From: Novosphingobium sediminicola
GTDB taxonomy: Bacteria > Pseudomonadota > Alphaproteobacteria > Sphingomonadales > Sphingomonadaceae
DNA: 64,000 nucleotides
Assembly: GCF_014196525.1 (NCBI RefSeq)
Contig: NZ_JACIDX010000019.1
Location: 40,322-104,321, forward strand
Direction: 5' to 3'
The notes under the pieces were generated by a model. The model saw only the letters and a list, made by a program, of their open reading frames with translations, ran no database searches and was not told the origin of the DNA. Each line of letters opens with the position of its first letter. The stretch's first letter is position 1. A program made the position numbers and the translations under genes. Positions 34,214 through 43,245 of this stretch are shown here, one piece after another.

Positions 34214-35635
34214 ATGCCCAGAACCCACCCGTTCCTGAACCTGCCCCTCACTGCGCTGCTGGCAAGTTGCGCGGCCAGTGAACCCGCCTTCGCGCAGAGC
34301 TGGACCGAAAGCTGGTTCGACAATGCGACCTATAGCTCCCCCGGCAGCTTCAGCGACCAGACGCGCGGCTATGTCACCGCAGGCGGCATGTCGGGGCGCT
34401 TCGATGTCCATGACGATTATCTGATGTCGCTCTCGCTGCCCAAGGTCAAAGCGGGCTGCGGCGGCATCGACATGTTTCTGGGCGGCATGTCTTTCCTCGA
34501 TCCCGATTACCTTGTCCAGAAACTCGAGAGCATATTGCAGGCTGCCCCAGCCGTTGCCTTCCAGTATCTCCTCGAAACGCTCGACGAGAAAATGGGCAAC
34601 ATCATCTCAAAGATGGAGGCAGCCACCAATTACCTCAACTCGATCCAGGTCAATGATTGCCGCCTTGCCAATCGCATGGTCCAGATGGCGCGGGGCGATG
34701 AGAATATGAGCGGGATCATTGAGGAGATGACCGGCTCCAAATCGGTCTCGGCGGGCTTTGCCAAGAGCTATCAGCAGAGCCGGGAGAAGCTCAAAGCCAA
34801 CAATGGCAATCCGACCGAGGACTTAAAGGAGGCTCTGGAAAACTGCCCTGCCGAAGTCACCGACATCTTCCGCACCGGTTCACTGCTCGCTCATGCGGCC
34901 CAGCGCGTCGGCGCGGGCGACTGGGCGGGCGTGATGCGCGCCCGCGTGGGCGATGTCTATATGCGCTGGGATGCGGGTGACAAAGTGCCGGTCTTTTCGG
35001 CGATCCCGGCCTGCCCGCATCAGGACAGTGACACGCCAGAGGACTTTCTGACCGGCAAAGTGCAGACCCGCAGCCTCAATGTGCCGGCCACTGCCTCCGA
35101 CTGTTCGGCGCAGACCGGCAAGGGCGCCCTCGAACTGGCCCGCGAGCGCATGGTCTCGATCAGCGCCAAGATCCGCACCCGCGCCGGGCTTACATCGGAG
35201 GAAAAGCAGTTCGTCGCCAATGTAAAGACCTTGCCCGTCTATCGACTGCTCGAATGGGGCGTGCGGCAGGGCGTGCCCGATTCCGTGATTTCCGACACCG
35301 ATCAGCTGGTGGCCCTGAGCCTTGCCTATCAGATGCTCAATGATCTCACCCGCTCGATCGACTTTACGCTGACCAATGCGGAACGCGGAGCCACGGTGGC
35401 CGGAGCCGCCAGTTCCGAGAGCAGCAAGATCTGCCAGACCAGGATTCTTTCGAAGGGGATCGAGCAATTGCGCGACCTGCGCGAGGATGTGCTGCGGCAG
35501 CGCGCGCAGATGCGCCAGTCCTATCTGGCGGCTCTCAGCCAGGCCAATCTCTCGGCCAGCTACGCCGGGCTGCTGCGCCAGCGCGACCGCGATGCCCGCG
35601 ATGCCGCAGGCGCCGTAGCCTATCGCAACCGCTGA
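34214..35635 (+). CDS. traH: TraH, periplasmic mating-pair-formation protein
   Basis: The product has 473 residues. Signal peptide about 1-29 with a small LLASC segment, then the TraH family body (GCGGIDMFLGGMSFLDPDYL near residues 80-100) with coiled-coil stretches near the C-terminus (about 420-470). AAGGAAAA precedes the ATG at 34214. TraH interacts with TraF and TraU in F. It is the first transfer gene after the ATPase insertion, and may need its own promoter or read-through; its stop overlaps traG. Confidence 0.9.
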   Translation: MPRTHPFLNLPLTALLASCAASEPAFAQSWTESWFDNATYSSPGSFSDQTRGYVTAGGMSGRFDVHDDYLMSLSLPKVKAGCGGIDMFLGGMSFLDPDYLVQKLESILQAAPAVAFQYLLETLDEKMGNIISKMEAATNYLNSIQVNDCRLANRMVQMARGDENMSGIIEEMTGSKSVSAGFAKSYQQSREKLKANNGNPTEDLKEALENCPAEVTDIFRTGSLLAHAAQRVGAGDWAGVMRARVGDVYMRWDAGDKVPVFSAIPACPHQDSDTPEDFLTGKVQTRSLNVPATASDCSAQTGKGALELARERMVSISAKIRTRAGLTSEEKQFVANVKTLPVYRLLEWGVRQGVPDSVISDTDQLVALSLAYQMLNDLTRSIDFTLTNAERGATVAGAASSESSKICQTRILSKGIEQLRDLREDVLRQRAQMRQSYLAALSQANLSASYAGLLRQRDRDARDAAGAVAYRNR

Positions 35636-38600
35636 TGGAAAGGCCCCTGCCCATGCGTCTGGCCCTTTCGTGTTTTCCCTTCCGGACAGCGCGCCGCCAG
35701 ATCGTTGCCGGATTGCTGGCAGTCCCGCCGGCTCTGATCGCCAGTCCGGCTCGCGCGCTGGACGCCAGCTTCTACAGCTACGACGGCTTTGCCGAGACGG
35801 TCGACGCGTTCCATCTCGTCTCGCTGATCTTCGCAGACGCGCGTTATGAAACGCTGGTGGTAATCTGCGCGGTGGCCGGGATCGCACTAGGGGCGCTGCT
35901 GGCCGGCATCCGCAGACAGGGCATGGGCATCGTCACTTTCGGCTTTCAGATGCTGTTCGGCATCGGTCTTTTCGTCGGGCTCGTTTCGACCACCGGCACG
36001 GTCCATGTCTATGACAAGGTGCGCAATGCCTATCAGGGTGTCGGCGGGGTTCCCAATCTCATCGTGATGGTCGCAGGCACCACCAATTTAATGGAACGCG
36101 CATTGTCCGAGGTGATCGACGACAATACCACTGAGCCCAACGCCAAACTGGAATTTGGCGCAGGCGGCCATGCCTTCGACCTGTTCCTCAACGCGGTTTC
36201 ACCGCGCGGGCCGATGAGCGACGCCTTCCTTGAGGCCACGGTCAGGGACTATGTTCGCCAATGCTATCCGGTCGCCCGAACGTCGAGTGCCTATCAGGTC
36301 GATGACGACCAGCTCTTGCGCACATCCACTGATCTGCCCGCCAGTTTCGCCGCCATGGCCGGGCCCGCCACCTATAGCACTGTCTATTCCGCCAGTGATA
36401 AGGCCGGCACCACGGTCACATGCGCCGAGGCCTGGGACGCGATCCAGACGCGCCTGTCTGACCCGGCCCTGTTCGACGATTACGCAAAACGGGTCTGCGC
36501 ACGCACCGGCTATGATGTGAGCGATGCAGGTCAGCTTTCGCGTTGCCGCAGCAATTTGGGTCAGATGGGCGACATGATGATGGGCGCCTCGCTCACCATG
36601 CAGGCGCTGATGAGCGATATCATGCTGGGCAATGCGGTAGGCGATGTTCTCTTTGAGGATAGCCCGGCGACCGCTTCGCGCGTCATGGCCAATCGCGCGG
36701 TGATCTCGGGCGGGCTGGCCTCGATGTCGGTCGCCAATGAATGGATGCCGACCATCCGCGCGACGGTCTTTGGCATCATGCTGTTCATGACGCCGATCGC
36801 ACTGATGTTCATCCTCACCCCGATCAATCTGCGGGTCGCCAGCTTTGCCTTCGGGCTTTTCGTTTTCGTGGCGCTCTGGGGCGTGATCGATGCTGGCATC
36901 TATCAGCTGACCCTCGGACGGGCGGTGGCGGTGCTGGCCGAGATGCGCTCGAACCATGTCGGCGCCAATGCCTGGCTGCTCGCCCCCTCCTCGGCGATGA
37001 AGGCGCTGGCGATCTTCGGCTCCTTCCGCACGGCCGCCGCAGGCGTCGCGGGCGCCTTTACCTTCACCGTCTTCCGTTTCTCGGGCAATGTGTTCTCCTC
37101 CTTCACCGGCGAGGCTCTGCAGGCGCAGGGCATGGCCAGCACCGCCGCCGCGCCGTTGATGACCAGGGAAGGCTATGCCTCCGCGATGGAAGGTCAGGCT
37201 TCGGCGTCGGGAACCATGGCGAGGAGCAGTGCTTCAGCAAATTTCGGCGACTTTGGCGAGCGCAGCAATTTTGGCGCCAATCGAAGTTTTGGCATGGCCG
37301 GGACTGTGGTCGGTGAACATGGAAGTGCTCTGGCGGGCGGCTCCGCCTTTGCGCTTGGCGGGATCGATGCGTCGCGCGAGCTGGGCGGCCTTGCCCCTGC
37401 CCTTGCCGGCCGCGATCTGGCCGATCCGGCCAGCGCCCAGGCCGTGCGTGCCAATGCCGCCACCGGGGCGATCCATAATTTTGCCGAGAAGGATGCGCTG
37501 CGCCGTCTGGGAACAGGCTATTTCGGGGGCGGGCAGGCAGGCGAACGCGCCTTTGCCGCCTTCAGCCAGAATATGGTGCAATGGAAGGCCTTTGGCGACA
37601 CCAATGCCTATGACATGATGATGTCGGGCGCGCAGCGGCATTTCGAGCGCGGCGGTTATGTACCCAGGGATGCCGCGCTCAAGGCCTCCACTCTCATCGC
37701 GCAGGCCTCGGCAGATCCGACCTTTGCCAAGCTCTCGGCCAATGCTTTCGATCAGGAGCAGATGCTGCGCAACGATCTCACCGGCGCGCAGATCAGTGCC
37801 GGGGCGATGGAAGGACGTCGCGACTTTGCGGGAAACCGGGTGGCGGCCGGCGAGCGCAGCAATGTGGCGACCGAACAGGCATGGAGGACCGGCTCCAATG
37901 CGGGGCAAAGGCAAGCCGCCGCCATGCTTGGCCTGCCGCTTGACGAGGCCAGCCGCAAGATCGGCTTCATCAACACACTGGCCGGCGAAGCACGCTCCTC
38001 GGCGGTCAGCCAGTTGGCGCGCAGCACCGGGCATAATGAAGCGCAGGTCGAGCGCGCGCTAGCGACCTATCATACCGCCAGCCAGCTTGGCACGGCCGAT
38101 GGCGCGAATGCCGAGGCGGCGCGCGAGCATACCAGCATCTATGGCCGCAGCCGGGAGGCCTCCCGCTATGATTTTGCCGAAAGGTCGGGCAGGCTCGATG
38201 CTCAGCGCGAGGTGGGGCCTGCAGGCACCCGCTCGGCGGCGCGCATTGGCGAAGCAAGGCGGCAGGCCGACAACGCCGGATTTGCGCAAGGGGCCGCTGC
38301 TGCCGGCGCATCGGTGCGCGAAGCCGCGCGGCTCGACAGTTTCATTCAGGCGCTGGGACGCACATCGGGCAATCAGACCGATATGGCGGAAGGCGGTGCT
38401 GCTGGCATCGCGGATCGCACACGCAACGAAAGGCTCGGCCGGATTGTCGAGCAGGAACGCCTTACCCGTATGCAAAAGCTGCTGGGCGAGCATGGCGTCA
38501 ACCTGTCGCGACGCCAGATCGCGATGGATCAGAATGGCGATCTCAATCTCAATCTGTCACCCCAAGGCGCGGCCGCGATGTGGAAAGGCGGACTGATCAA

Positions 38601-39432
38601 TGAAAGTCAGCTCGGCGCCATCGCCAATGGCGGTCGGGCGCGCTTCAGCTTTGCGCATAACGATCTGCTGGTATCGAGCAGCACCGGCTTCAGCCAGTCG
38701 GCGCGTTCGGACACCAGCACCCGCTTCGAGGCGGGCAAGCAAGCCGGGCCCGATACGATCGAGCATTTCCTCGGCGACGGGCAGCAGGGGCAGGCGATGA
38801 TGGAAGGATGGCTCAAAGGCGGGTTCGAGATGGACCGCAAGGGGCAATGGCGTTTGAAACCTCAAGTCGCCGACACGCTCCAGCGCGATGTTCAGGCGAT
38901 CATCGCGCAAACCGGCTGGACCCGTTCGCTCTCGCGCTCGGCGCAGGATCAGACCTCAATGGGCACGGATATCAATGCCGGGATTTCCGGGTCGGCGGGG
39001 CGACAGCTTGCGGGCGGGACTGGCAAGACGGGAGGTTGGGCGACAGGCGGTTCGGTTGGGGCGAATGTCAGCGGGAGCGTCGGGTTTCAGAGTTCGGATC
39101 GTGGGATTACCGTAGAAAATGCCCAATCAACCATGGACATTGTAAATTATGATGTTCGCCATGCAATTGCCGCTGCCGAACGCAAGGCCTCCCAATCCCA
39201 AGCACCGGCAAAAACTTTCACCCAAGAACTGCACAATCAAATCCTCGGCAAAGAGGGAATGCGCAACCGCTATCTGGGTCAAGCCAATGCCGGTCGCGGA
39301 ACGTTTGATATCACCGCCCCTCTTACCTCTCTGGAGCAAGAATCAACGCTAAGAACCGGACGTTTCTCGACCGACCTTCCGCATGGCCTTGGCGATGGCG
39401 ACACCAAATCTAAAGGCCGCCGTGAGAACTGA
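35635..39432 (+). CDS. traG: TraG, mating-pair stabilisation membrane protein
   Basis: The product has 1265 residues. The N-terminal third has several membrane helices (about 70-110, 375-440, 455-480) and resembles TraG_N. The C-terminal part is a large Ala/Gly/Gln-rich soluble region with many RSA-type repeats, like the periplasmic domain of TraG that takes part in mating-pair stabilisation and recognition of entry exclusion. ATG at 35635 overlaps the traH stop; a second ATG at 35653 is possible. It ends the operon, and the next gene is convergent with a 2-bp gap. Confidence 0.9.
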   Translation: MERPLPMRLALSCFPFRTARRQIVAGLLAVPPALIASPARALDASFYSYDGFAETVDAFHLVSLIFADARYETLVVICAVAGIALGALLAGIRRQGMGIVTFGFQMLFGIGLFVGLVSTTGTVHVYDKVRNAYQGVGGVPNLIVMVAGTTNLMERALSEVIDDNTTEPNAKLEFGAGGHAFDLFLNAVSPRGPMSDAFLEATVRDYVRQCYPVARTSSAYQVDDDQLLRTSTDLPASFAAMAGPATYSTVYSASDKAGTTVTCAEAWDAIQTRLSDPALFDDYAKRVCARTGYDVSDAGQLSRCRSNLGQMGDMMMGASLTMQALMSDIMLGNAVGDVLFEDSPATASRVMANRAVISGGLASMSVANEWMPTIRATVFGIMLFMTPIALMFILTPINLRVASFAFGLFVFVALWGVIDAGIYQLTLGRAVAVLAEMRSNHVGANAWLLAPSSAMKALAIFGSFRTAAAGVAGAFTFTVFRFSGNVFSSFTGEALQAQGMASTAAAPLMTREGYASAMEGQASASGTMARSSASANFGDFGERSNFGANRSFGMAGTVVGEHGSALAGGSAFALGGIDASRELGGLAPALAGRDLADPASAQAVRANAATGAIHNFAEKDALRRLGTGYFGGGQAGERAFAAFSQNMVQWKAFGDTNAYDMMMSGAQRHFERGGYVPRDAALKASTLIAQASADPTFAKLSANAFDQEQMLRNDLTGAQISAGAMEGRRDFAGNRVAAGERSNVATEQAWRTGSNAGQRQAAAMLGLPLDEASRKIGFINTLAGEARSSAVSQLARSTGHNEAQVERALATYHTASQLGTADGANAEAAREHTSIYGRSREASRYDFAERSGRLDAQREVGPAGTRSAARIGEARRQADNAGFAQGAAAAGASVREAARLDSFIQALGRTSGNQTDMAEGGAAGIADRTRNERLGRIVEQERLTRMQKLLGEHGVNLSRRQIAMDQNGDLNLNLSPQGAAAMWKGGLINESQLGAIANGGRARFSFAHNDLLVSSSTGFSQSARSDTSTRFEAGKQAGPDTIEHFLGDGQQGQAMMEGWLKGGFEMDRKGQWRLKPQVADTLQRDVQAIIAQTGWTRSLSRSAQDQTSMGTDINAGISGSAGRQLAGGTGKTGGWATGGSVGANVSGSVGFQSSDRGITVENAQSTMDIVNYDVRHAIAAAERKASQSQAPAKTFTQELHNQILGKEGMRNRYLGQANAGRGTFDITAPLTSLEQESTLRTGRFSTDLPHGLGDGDTKSKGRREN

Positions 39433-39434
39433 AA

Positions 39435-39848
39435 TCATTGGCTGTCGTTGAAACGCTGCCAATGCAGCCCCGACCTCGGATCCAGCGGGTCGGACGCAGG
39501 ATCGCGCATGCCGCCGACCGAGCGAGACAGAAAAGGCTGATCTTGCGGTAATGGCTCTGGTGAAATCACCCAATCGCCACGATCGAGCTTTGCCCAGACG
39601 AAAGGAACGCCCAGCGCCATGAAGATCGTCATCGGGAAAAACAACACATTGAGATAACCGGCTAAGGCAGTCTCGTAATAATCCAGCAGCCAGCCGTTCT
39701 CCTGTGCCTGCACAAAGCCGGCCCACCAGACGAGGGATACGCTCCACCATGCTTTAGCGATGCGGAGACGCCAGATGTAATCGCGCAGGCGCAGTTCGGG
39801 AGCTACCTCATGCGCAGATCTGTCTTCTGGCGTGCCGATGGGGACCAT
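39435..39848 (-). CDS. Membrane protein of unknown function, convergent with traG
   Basis: The product has 137 residues with AAAGGA seven bases before the ATG. Two membrane helices are likely (about 31-48 and 63-85). A C-terminal polar tail contains SRSVGGMRDP. No family recognised. Its place next to TraG, on the opposite strand, would suit an entry-exclusion protein, but that is speculation. Confidence 0.6.
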   Translation of the reverse strand: MVPIGTPEDRSAHEVAPELRLRDYIWRLRIAKAWWSVSLVWWAGFVQAQENGWLLDYYETALAGYLNVLFFPMTIFMALGVPFVWAKLDRGDWVISPEPLPQDQPFLSRSVGGMRDPASDPLDPRSGLHWQRFNDSQ

Positions 39849-40172
39849 ATGTGGATCCTTTCCCGACAGAGGACAGTATTTCCTGGACGAAAGCGGAACT
39901 CAATTCGTTCTGGAAAGGTTGGGAGTGGGCTATCAACGAAATGCTCAGTTTTGTCCAAAGCGCTCTACCCTCCTCATAGCCGTGGCAAAGGACAGCCTGA
40001 GCCAAAGGCAGAGTCCTGACAGCCGCCAGTGCCGACCAAGACGAAATGATATGTTTGCGTACCTTATAATGAGGCATGATCCTCAAAAGGATCACACCAC
40101 CTTGCCACACCAATTCCAAAATGATATCTTTGCATCTCATTTCTTAAAAAAACGATCTGCAAAGAGATCACC
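39849..40172. other. Intergenic control region upstream of hipBA
   Basis: It contains the direct and inverted repeats described separately and no supported gene. The promoters of the membrane protein (minus) and of hipBA (plus) both belong here. Confidence 0.5.
40044..40132. promoter_or_regulatory. Repeats upstream of hipBA
   Basis: AAATGATATGTTTGC (40044-40058) recurs with one change at 40118-40132. Between them GATCCT-CAAA-AGGATC (40078-40093) is a perfect 6-bp inverted repeat, reminiscent of the TATCC...GGATA type of HipB operator. Likely autoregulatory sites. Confidence 0.55.
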
Positions 40173-40499
40173 ATGCCCTCGGACAATGAAACGCTGCAAG
40201 CTATCGGAAATGCTTTCGCCACGGCCAGACTGACCGCCGGCCTGACGCAGGAGCAACTCGCCGAACTCGCCGGAATATCGCGCCCTCGCTACCGGGATAT
40301 AGAGAAAGGCACCGTTGCGGCTCGCGCCACCACGCTCACCAACATCGCGCGGGCGCTGGGTCTTGAAATGGTGCTCATTCCGCAAGCCCTGCTCCCCGCT
40401 TTGCAGGCTTTGATGCGACCCGACGAGGAGGATGACCTGCCCGCCTTTTCCGCACTTCCGGATGATGATTACCATGAAACAAAATTCTCGCGCTCCTAA
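40173..40499 (+). CDS. hipB: HipB-like XRE antitoxin and repressor
   Basis: The product has 108 residues. A helix-turn-helix (about 9-70; LTQEQLAELAGISRPRYRDI) is followed by a short acidic tail. HipB-type proteins repress their own operon and bind HipA. The gene overlaps the next by 26 bp. AAAGAG precedes the ATG. Confidence 0.85.
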   Translation: MPSDNETLQAIGNAFATARLTAGLTQEQLAELAGISRPRYRDIEKGTVAARATTLTNIARALGLEMVLIPQALLPALQALMRPDEEDDLPAFSALPDDDYHETKFSRS

Positions 40500-41730
40500 C
40501 GCCATCACCTCCCTTGATGTTTATCTCAATTCGCTAAAGGTGGGCGTGATTGTCCGCACCCCCGGCGACTTCAGTGCCTTCAGCCTCAATGAGAGCTACC
40601 GCCAGACCGGCGGCCACCCGGTTCTGAGCCTGTCGCTGCGGGCAGCTAGCGGAGGTCTGCGAAAAGACCCCAAGCCGGTCAGCAAGACGGTGCCCGCATT
40701 TTTTGCCAATCTGCTGCCGGAAGACAAGCTGCGCGAAGCGATGGAAAAGCATCATGCCGAAGCGGTGCGTCCCGGCAATGATTTCGATTTGCTGGCAGCC
40801 CTTGGGGCCGACCTGCCTGGAGCAATTCGGGTTGTGCCGAGCGAAGGGTCGCTTGCCGTTCAGCCTGTGCGCGAGGAGGGAAAAGGCAAAGCACGTTTCT
40901 CGCTGGCTGGTGTTCAGATGAAGCTGTCTGTCATGAAAAATACCGGCAAAGGCGGAGGCCTGACGCTCCCATTGGACGACAATGACGGCCAGTATATCGC
41001 CAAATTTCCTTCGACCGCTTTTCCGGGCGTTTCCGAGAATGAGTTCGCAAACCTTGCTCTGGCTGAGGCGATCAGCATGGAAGTCCCGGAGCGTGAGCTT
41101 GTCGAGAAATCGGATTTTGCAGGAATTCCGGAAGACTTCGACACGATGTCGGACGGCAAGGTTCTGCTGATCCGGCGTTTTGATCGCGATGAAGGACATA
41201 GCCGCATTCACATCGAAGACATGGCACAGGTCTTCGGCATTTACCCCGCCCGTAAATACGACGGTGCCGCCTATCACGATATCGCCTCTGCACTGAATGT
41301 GGCAATTTCGCCATCAGCCGCACTGGAATTTGTCCGCCGTCTGACACTCGCAGTCATCACCGGCAACGGAGACATGCATCTCAAAAACTGGTCACTCATC
41401 TATCGCGGGGATGGCAACACCCCAGCCTTATCGCCGGTCTATGACCTCTTGTCGACCGTTCCCTATATTCCCGCTGATGGAATGGCACTGTCGCTGGGAG
41501 GTGAGCGATCATTCAAGGCCCTGACTGCGGACCGATGGAAGGCTTTTGCCCATCGCGCCAGAATGCCCGAGCCAGCCGTTCTGCGAGCCGTTACGGATAC
41601 AGTTGCTCTCGTCAACGAAAACTGGTGGCAATTGCCCGAACGTGCTCATGTTCCCGATAGAGTCCTGGACCGTATCGACGCGCATATAAAAACGCTCACT
41701 CCAATCCTGACCTCCTGCGCGAACAGTTGA
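40474..41730 (+). CDS. hipA: HipA-family Ser/Thr kinase toxin
   Basis: The product has 418 residues. The HipA N-terminal couple (about 10-115), the GVQMKLS loop near 150, the catalytic ITGNGDMHLKNWSLI near 295-310 and the metal-binding SPVYDLLST near 325 are in order. HipA phosphorylates glutamyl-tRNA synthetase or related targets and causes dormancy. The usual AQPKLS has QMKLS here. ATG at 40474 overlaps hipB; start codons at 40462 and 40465 are alternatives. All kinase residues I can check are present. Confidence 0.88.
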   Translation: MKQNSRAPNAITSLDVYLNSLKVGVIVRTPGDFSAFSLNESYRQTGGHPVLSLSLRAASGGLRKDPKPVSKTVPAFFANLLPEDKLREAMEKHHAEAVRPGNDFDLLAALGADLPGAIRVVPSEGSLAVQPVREEGKGKARFSLAGVQMKLSVMKNTGKGGGLTLPLDDNDGQYIAKFPSTAFPGVSENEFANLALAEAISMEVPERELVEKSDFAGIPEDFDTMSDGKVLLIRRFDRDEGHSRIHIEDMAQVFGIYPARKYDGAAYHDIASALNVAISPSAALEFVRRLTLAVITGNGDMHLKNWSLIYRGDGNTPALSPVYDLLSTVPYIPADGMALSLGGERSFKALTADRWKAFAHRARMPEPAVLRAVTDTVALVNENWWQLPERAHVPDRVLDRIDAHIKTLTPILTSCANS

Positions 41731-41767
41731 ACCGCGAGCGATAATCCCTGCACCCGGCCGAAGAAGT

Positions 41768-41794
41768 GGCCCCGGCGATAGAACCGCCGGGGCC
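41768..41794. terminator. Terminator-like hairpin between hipA and integrase remnant
   Basis: GGCCCCGGCG, loop of seven, CGCCGGGGCC. The 10-bp GC stem lies 38 bp after hipA and just beyond the integrase stop, so it could serve both strands. No clear T-run. Confidence 0.5.
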
Positions 41795-41804
41795 GATCCT
41801 GCAT

Positions 41805-42923
41805 TTAGCCCTTACCTTCTTTGCATCCGCAATATTCCGCCCATGCCTCCATCAGCTTGCGGCGCTTATTAAAGAGGTCGCCGCGCCGATAGGCAGCCTC
41901 GGCTTTGCCGGGAATGGTATGCGCCAGAGCCATTTCACACACCTCGTTTGGAAAGTTGGTCGTCTCGGCCGCCCAATCGCGGAAAGTCGATCGAAAGCCA
42001 TGAACGGTAACCTCCAGGTCCATTCTCCTTAACAGTATTGGCATAGCCATGTTCGTCAGAGGCCTGCCTCCTGCCCCCGGCGTGAAGACCAAGCCATGGC
42101 GTTCGCTTTCAGGCGTCGCCTTTAAAATTTCCATTGCCCGATCGCTGAGCGGCACACGATGTTCCCGGCCAGCCTTCATGCGCTCCGCCGGAACCACCCA
42201 CAGGCGCTGCTCAAGACGGATTTCTCTCCAATTCGCCGGTGCGCGCCGCTGTCAGGATGACAAATTCCAGTGCACGGGCGGCGAGGGCGGGCCGCCCGCG
42301 CAATTGCGAGATAAAATCCGGAATGTCTTCGAACGGCAAGGCCGCATGATGCCCCTGCTGCACCTTCCTGCGACGCGGGAGAAGTTGATCGAGATGGCCT
42401 CGCCACCGGGCAGTTTTCTCCTTTGCGCAAACCTTTGGCCTTGGCCGCATCAAGAACATTCTCGATCCGCCCGCGCAGCCTGTCGACTGTTTCGGGAATC
42501 TTGTTCCAGATCGGCTTGAGCACCCCGAGCACATCGTCCGTGTCGATCTCATGAAGAAACAGCCCCCTTAGAGGAGCCGCATAGACCGTCAGCGTCATCC
42601 GCCATGCGGACATCGTATCGATAAAAGCATCGGCAAAACCACCGAAGGCAGGAGCCTCTGTCTCGCTCAAGCCTGCGATTTTTCCCCTCAGCCAGCATTG
42701 CGCGATACTCGGCTGCTTGTTCCCGCACCTTGGCAAGGGAAAGCGAACGGGCACTGCCGAGGCCCAGTTCCTTTCTGCCGCCGCGCCAGGTGTAGCAGAA
42801 TATCCAGTTTCGACGCGTGGCATCGACATAGAGAAAAAGCCCTCCATCGTCGGAGTAACGACCCGCTTCGCGGATCGCCTGTACCTTTGCTGCGGAAAGG
42901 ATATTGAGAGTACGGCTGGTCAT
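41805..42923 (-). pseudogene. P4-type tyrosine integrase, multiple frameshifts
   Basis: Pieces in three frames line up as one integrase. The N-terminal Arm domain starts at the ATG at 42923 (MTSRTLNILSAAKV, then YSDDGGLFLYVDA) and runs to about 42668. The middle (MTLTVYAAPLRGL to AAKAKGLRKGEN) is in a second frame, ARWRGHLDQLL to TAARTGE in a third, and the catalytic end is in another, with HGFRSTFRDWA, LAHTIPGK and the tyrosine in AEAAYRRG. At least three frameshifts disable it. No tRNA or att repeat is visible next to it. Confidence 0.85.
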
Positions 42924-43245
42924 GATCTTGAACTCTCGTTCAAGACCCCTTCCCGCCATGGGTCATGGTCTGACGTGGCAAAAAGGAATCGGATCGCCCC
43001 CCTCTTAGGACTCCTCTTTCGCGGCGCGATCAAAGGAGACGGGACAATAATGCCTGAGACGGAAAATCCGCTCAAGTGGCTGTTTCATGCGAATTTTTTA
43101 CACATCTTGAGACAGCTTGAGCGAAGATGGGCATACAACTCCTCGACCCACGCGCCTTTGTCATATGGCCAGGCTGGCTCCACACGGGATCCTGCAATTA
43201 TCCACCGGAGCCGAGTTGCCAACAGGGCGCCCCGATCCCCCGGGC
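42924..43245. other. Intergenic region between integrase remnant and fic
   Basis: Short frames occur but none has family resemblance. I looked for a tRNA 3' end and an att repeat and saw neither. It may contain a former attachment site that is now unrecognisable. Confidence 0.4.

Noticed and set aside
42924..43245. Possible tRNA or att site next to the P4-type integrase remnant
   Set aside because: No cloverleaf or GGTTCGA-like T-loop was found, and no repeat of this sequence was seen on the far side.
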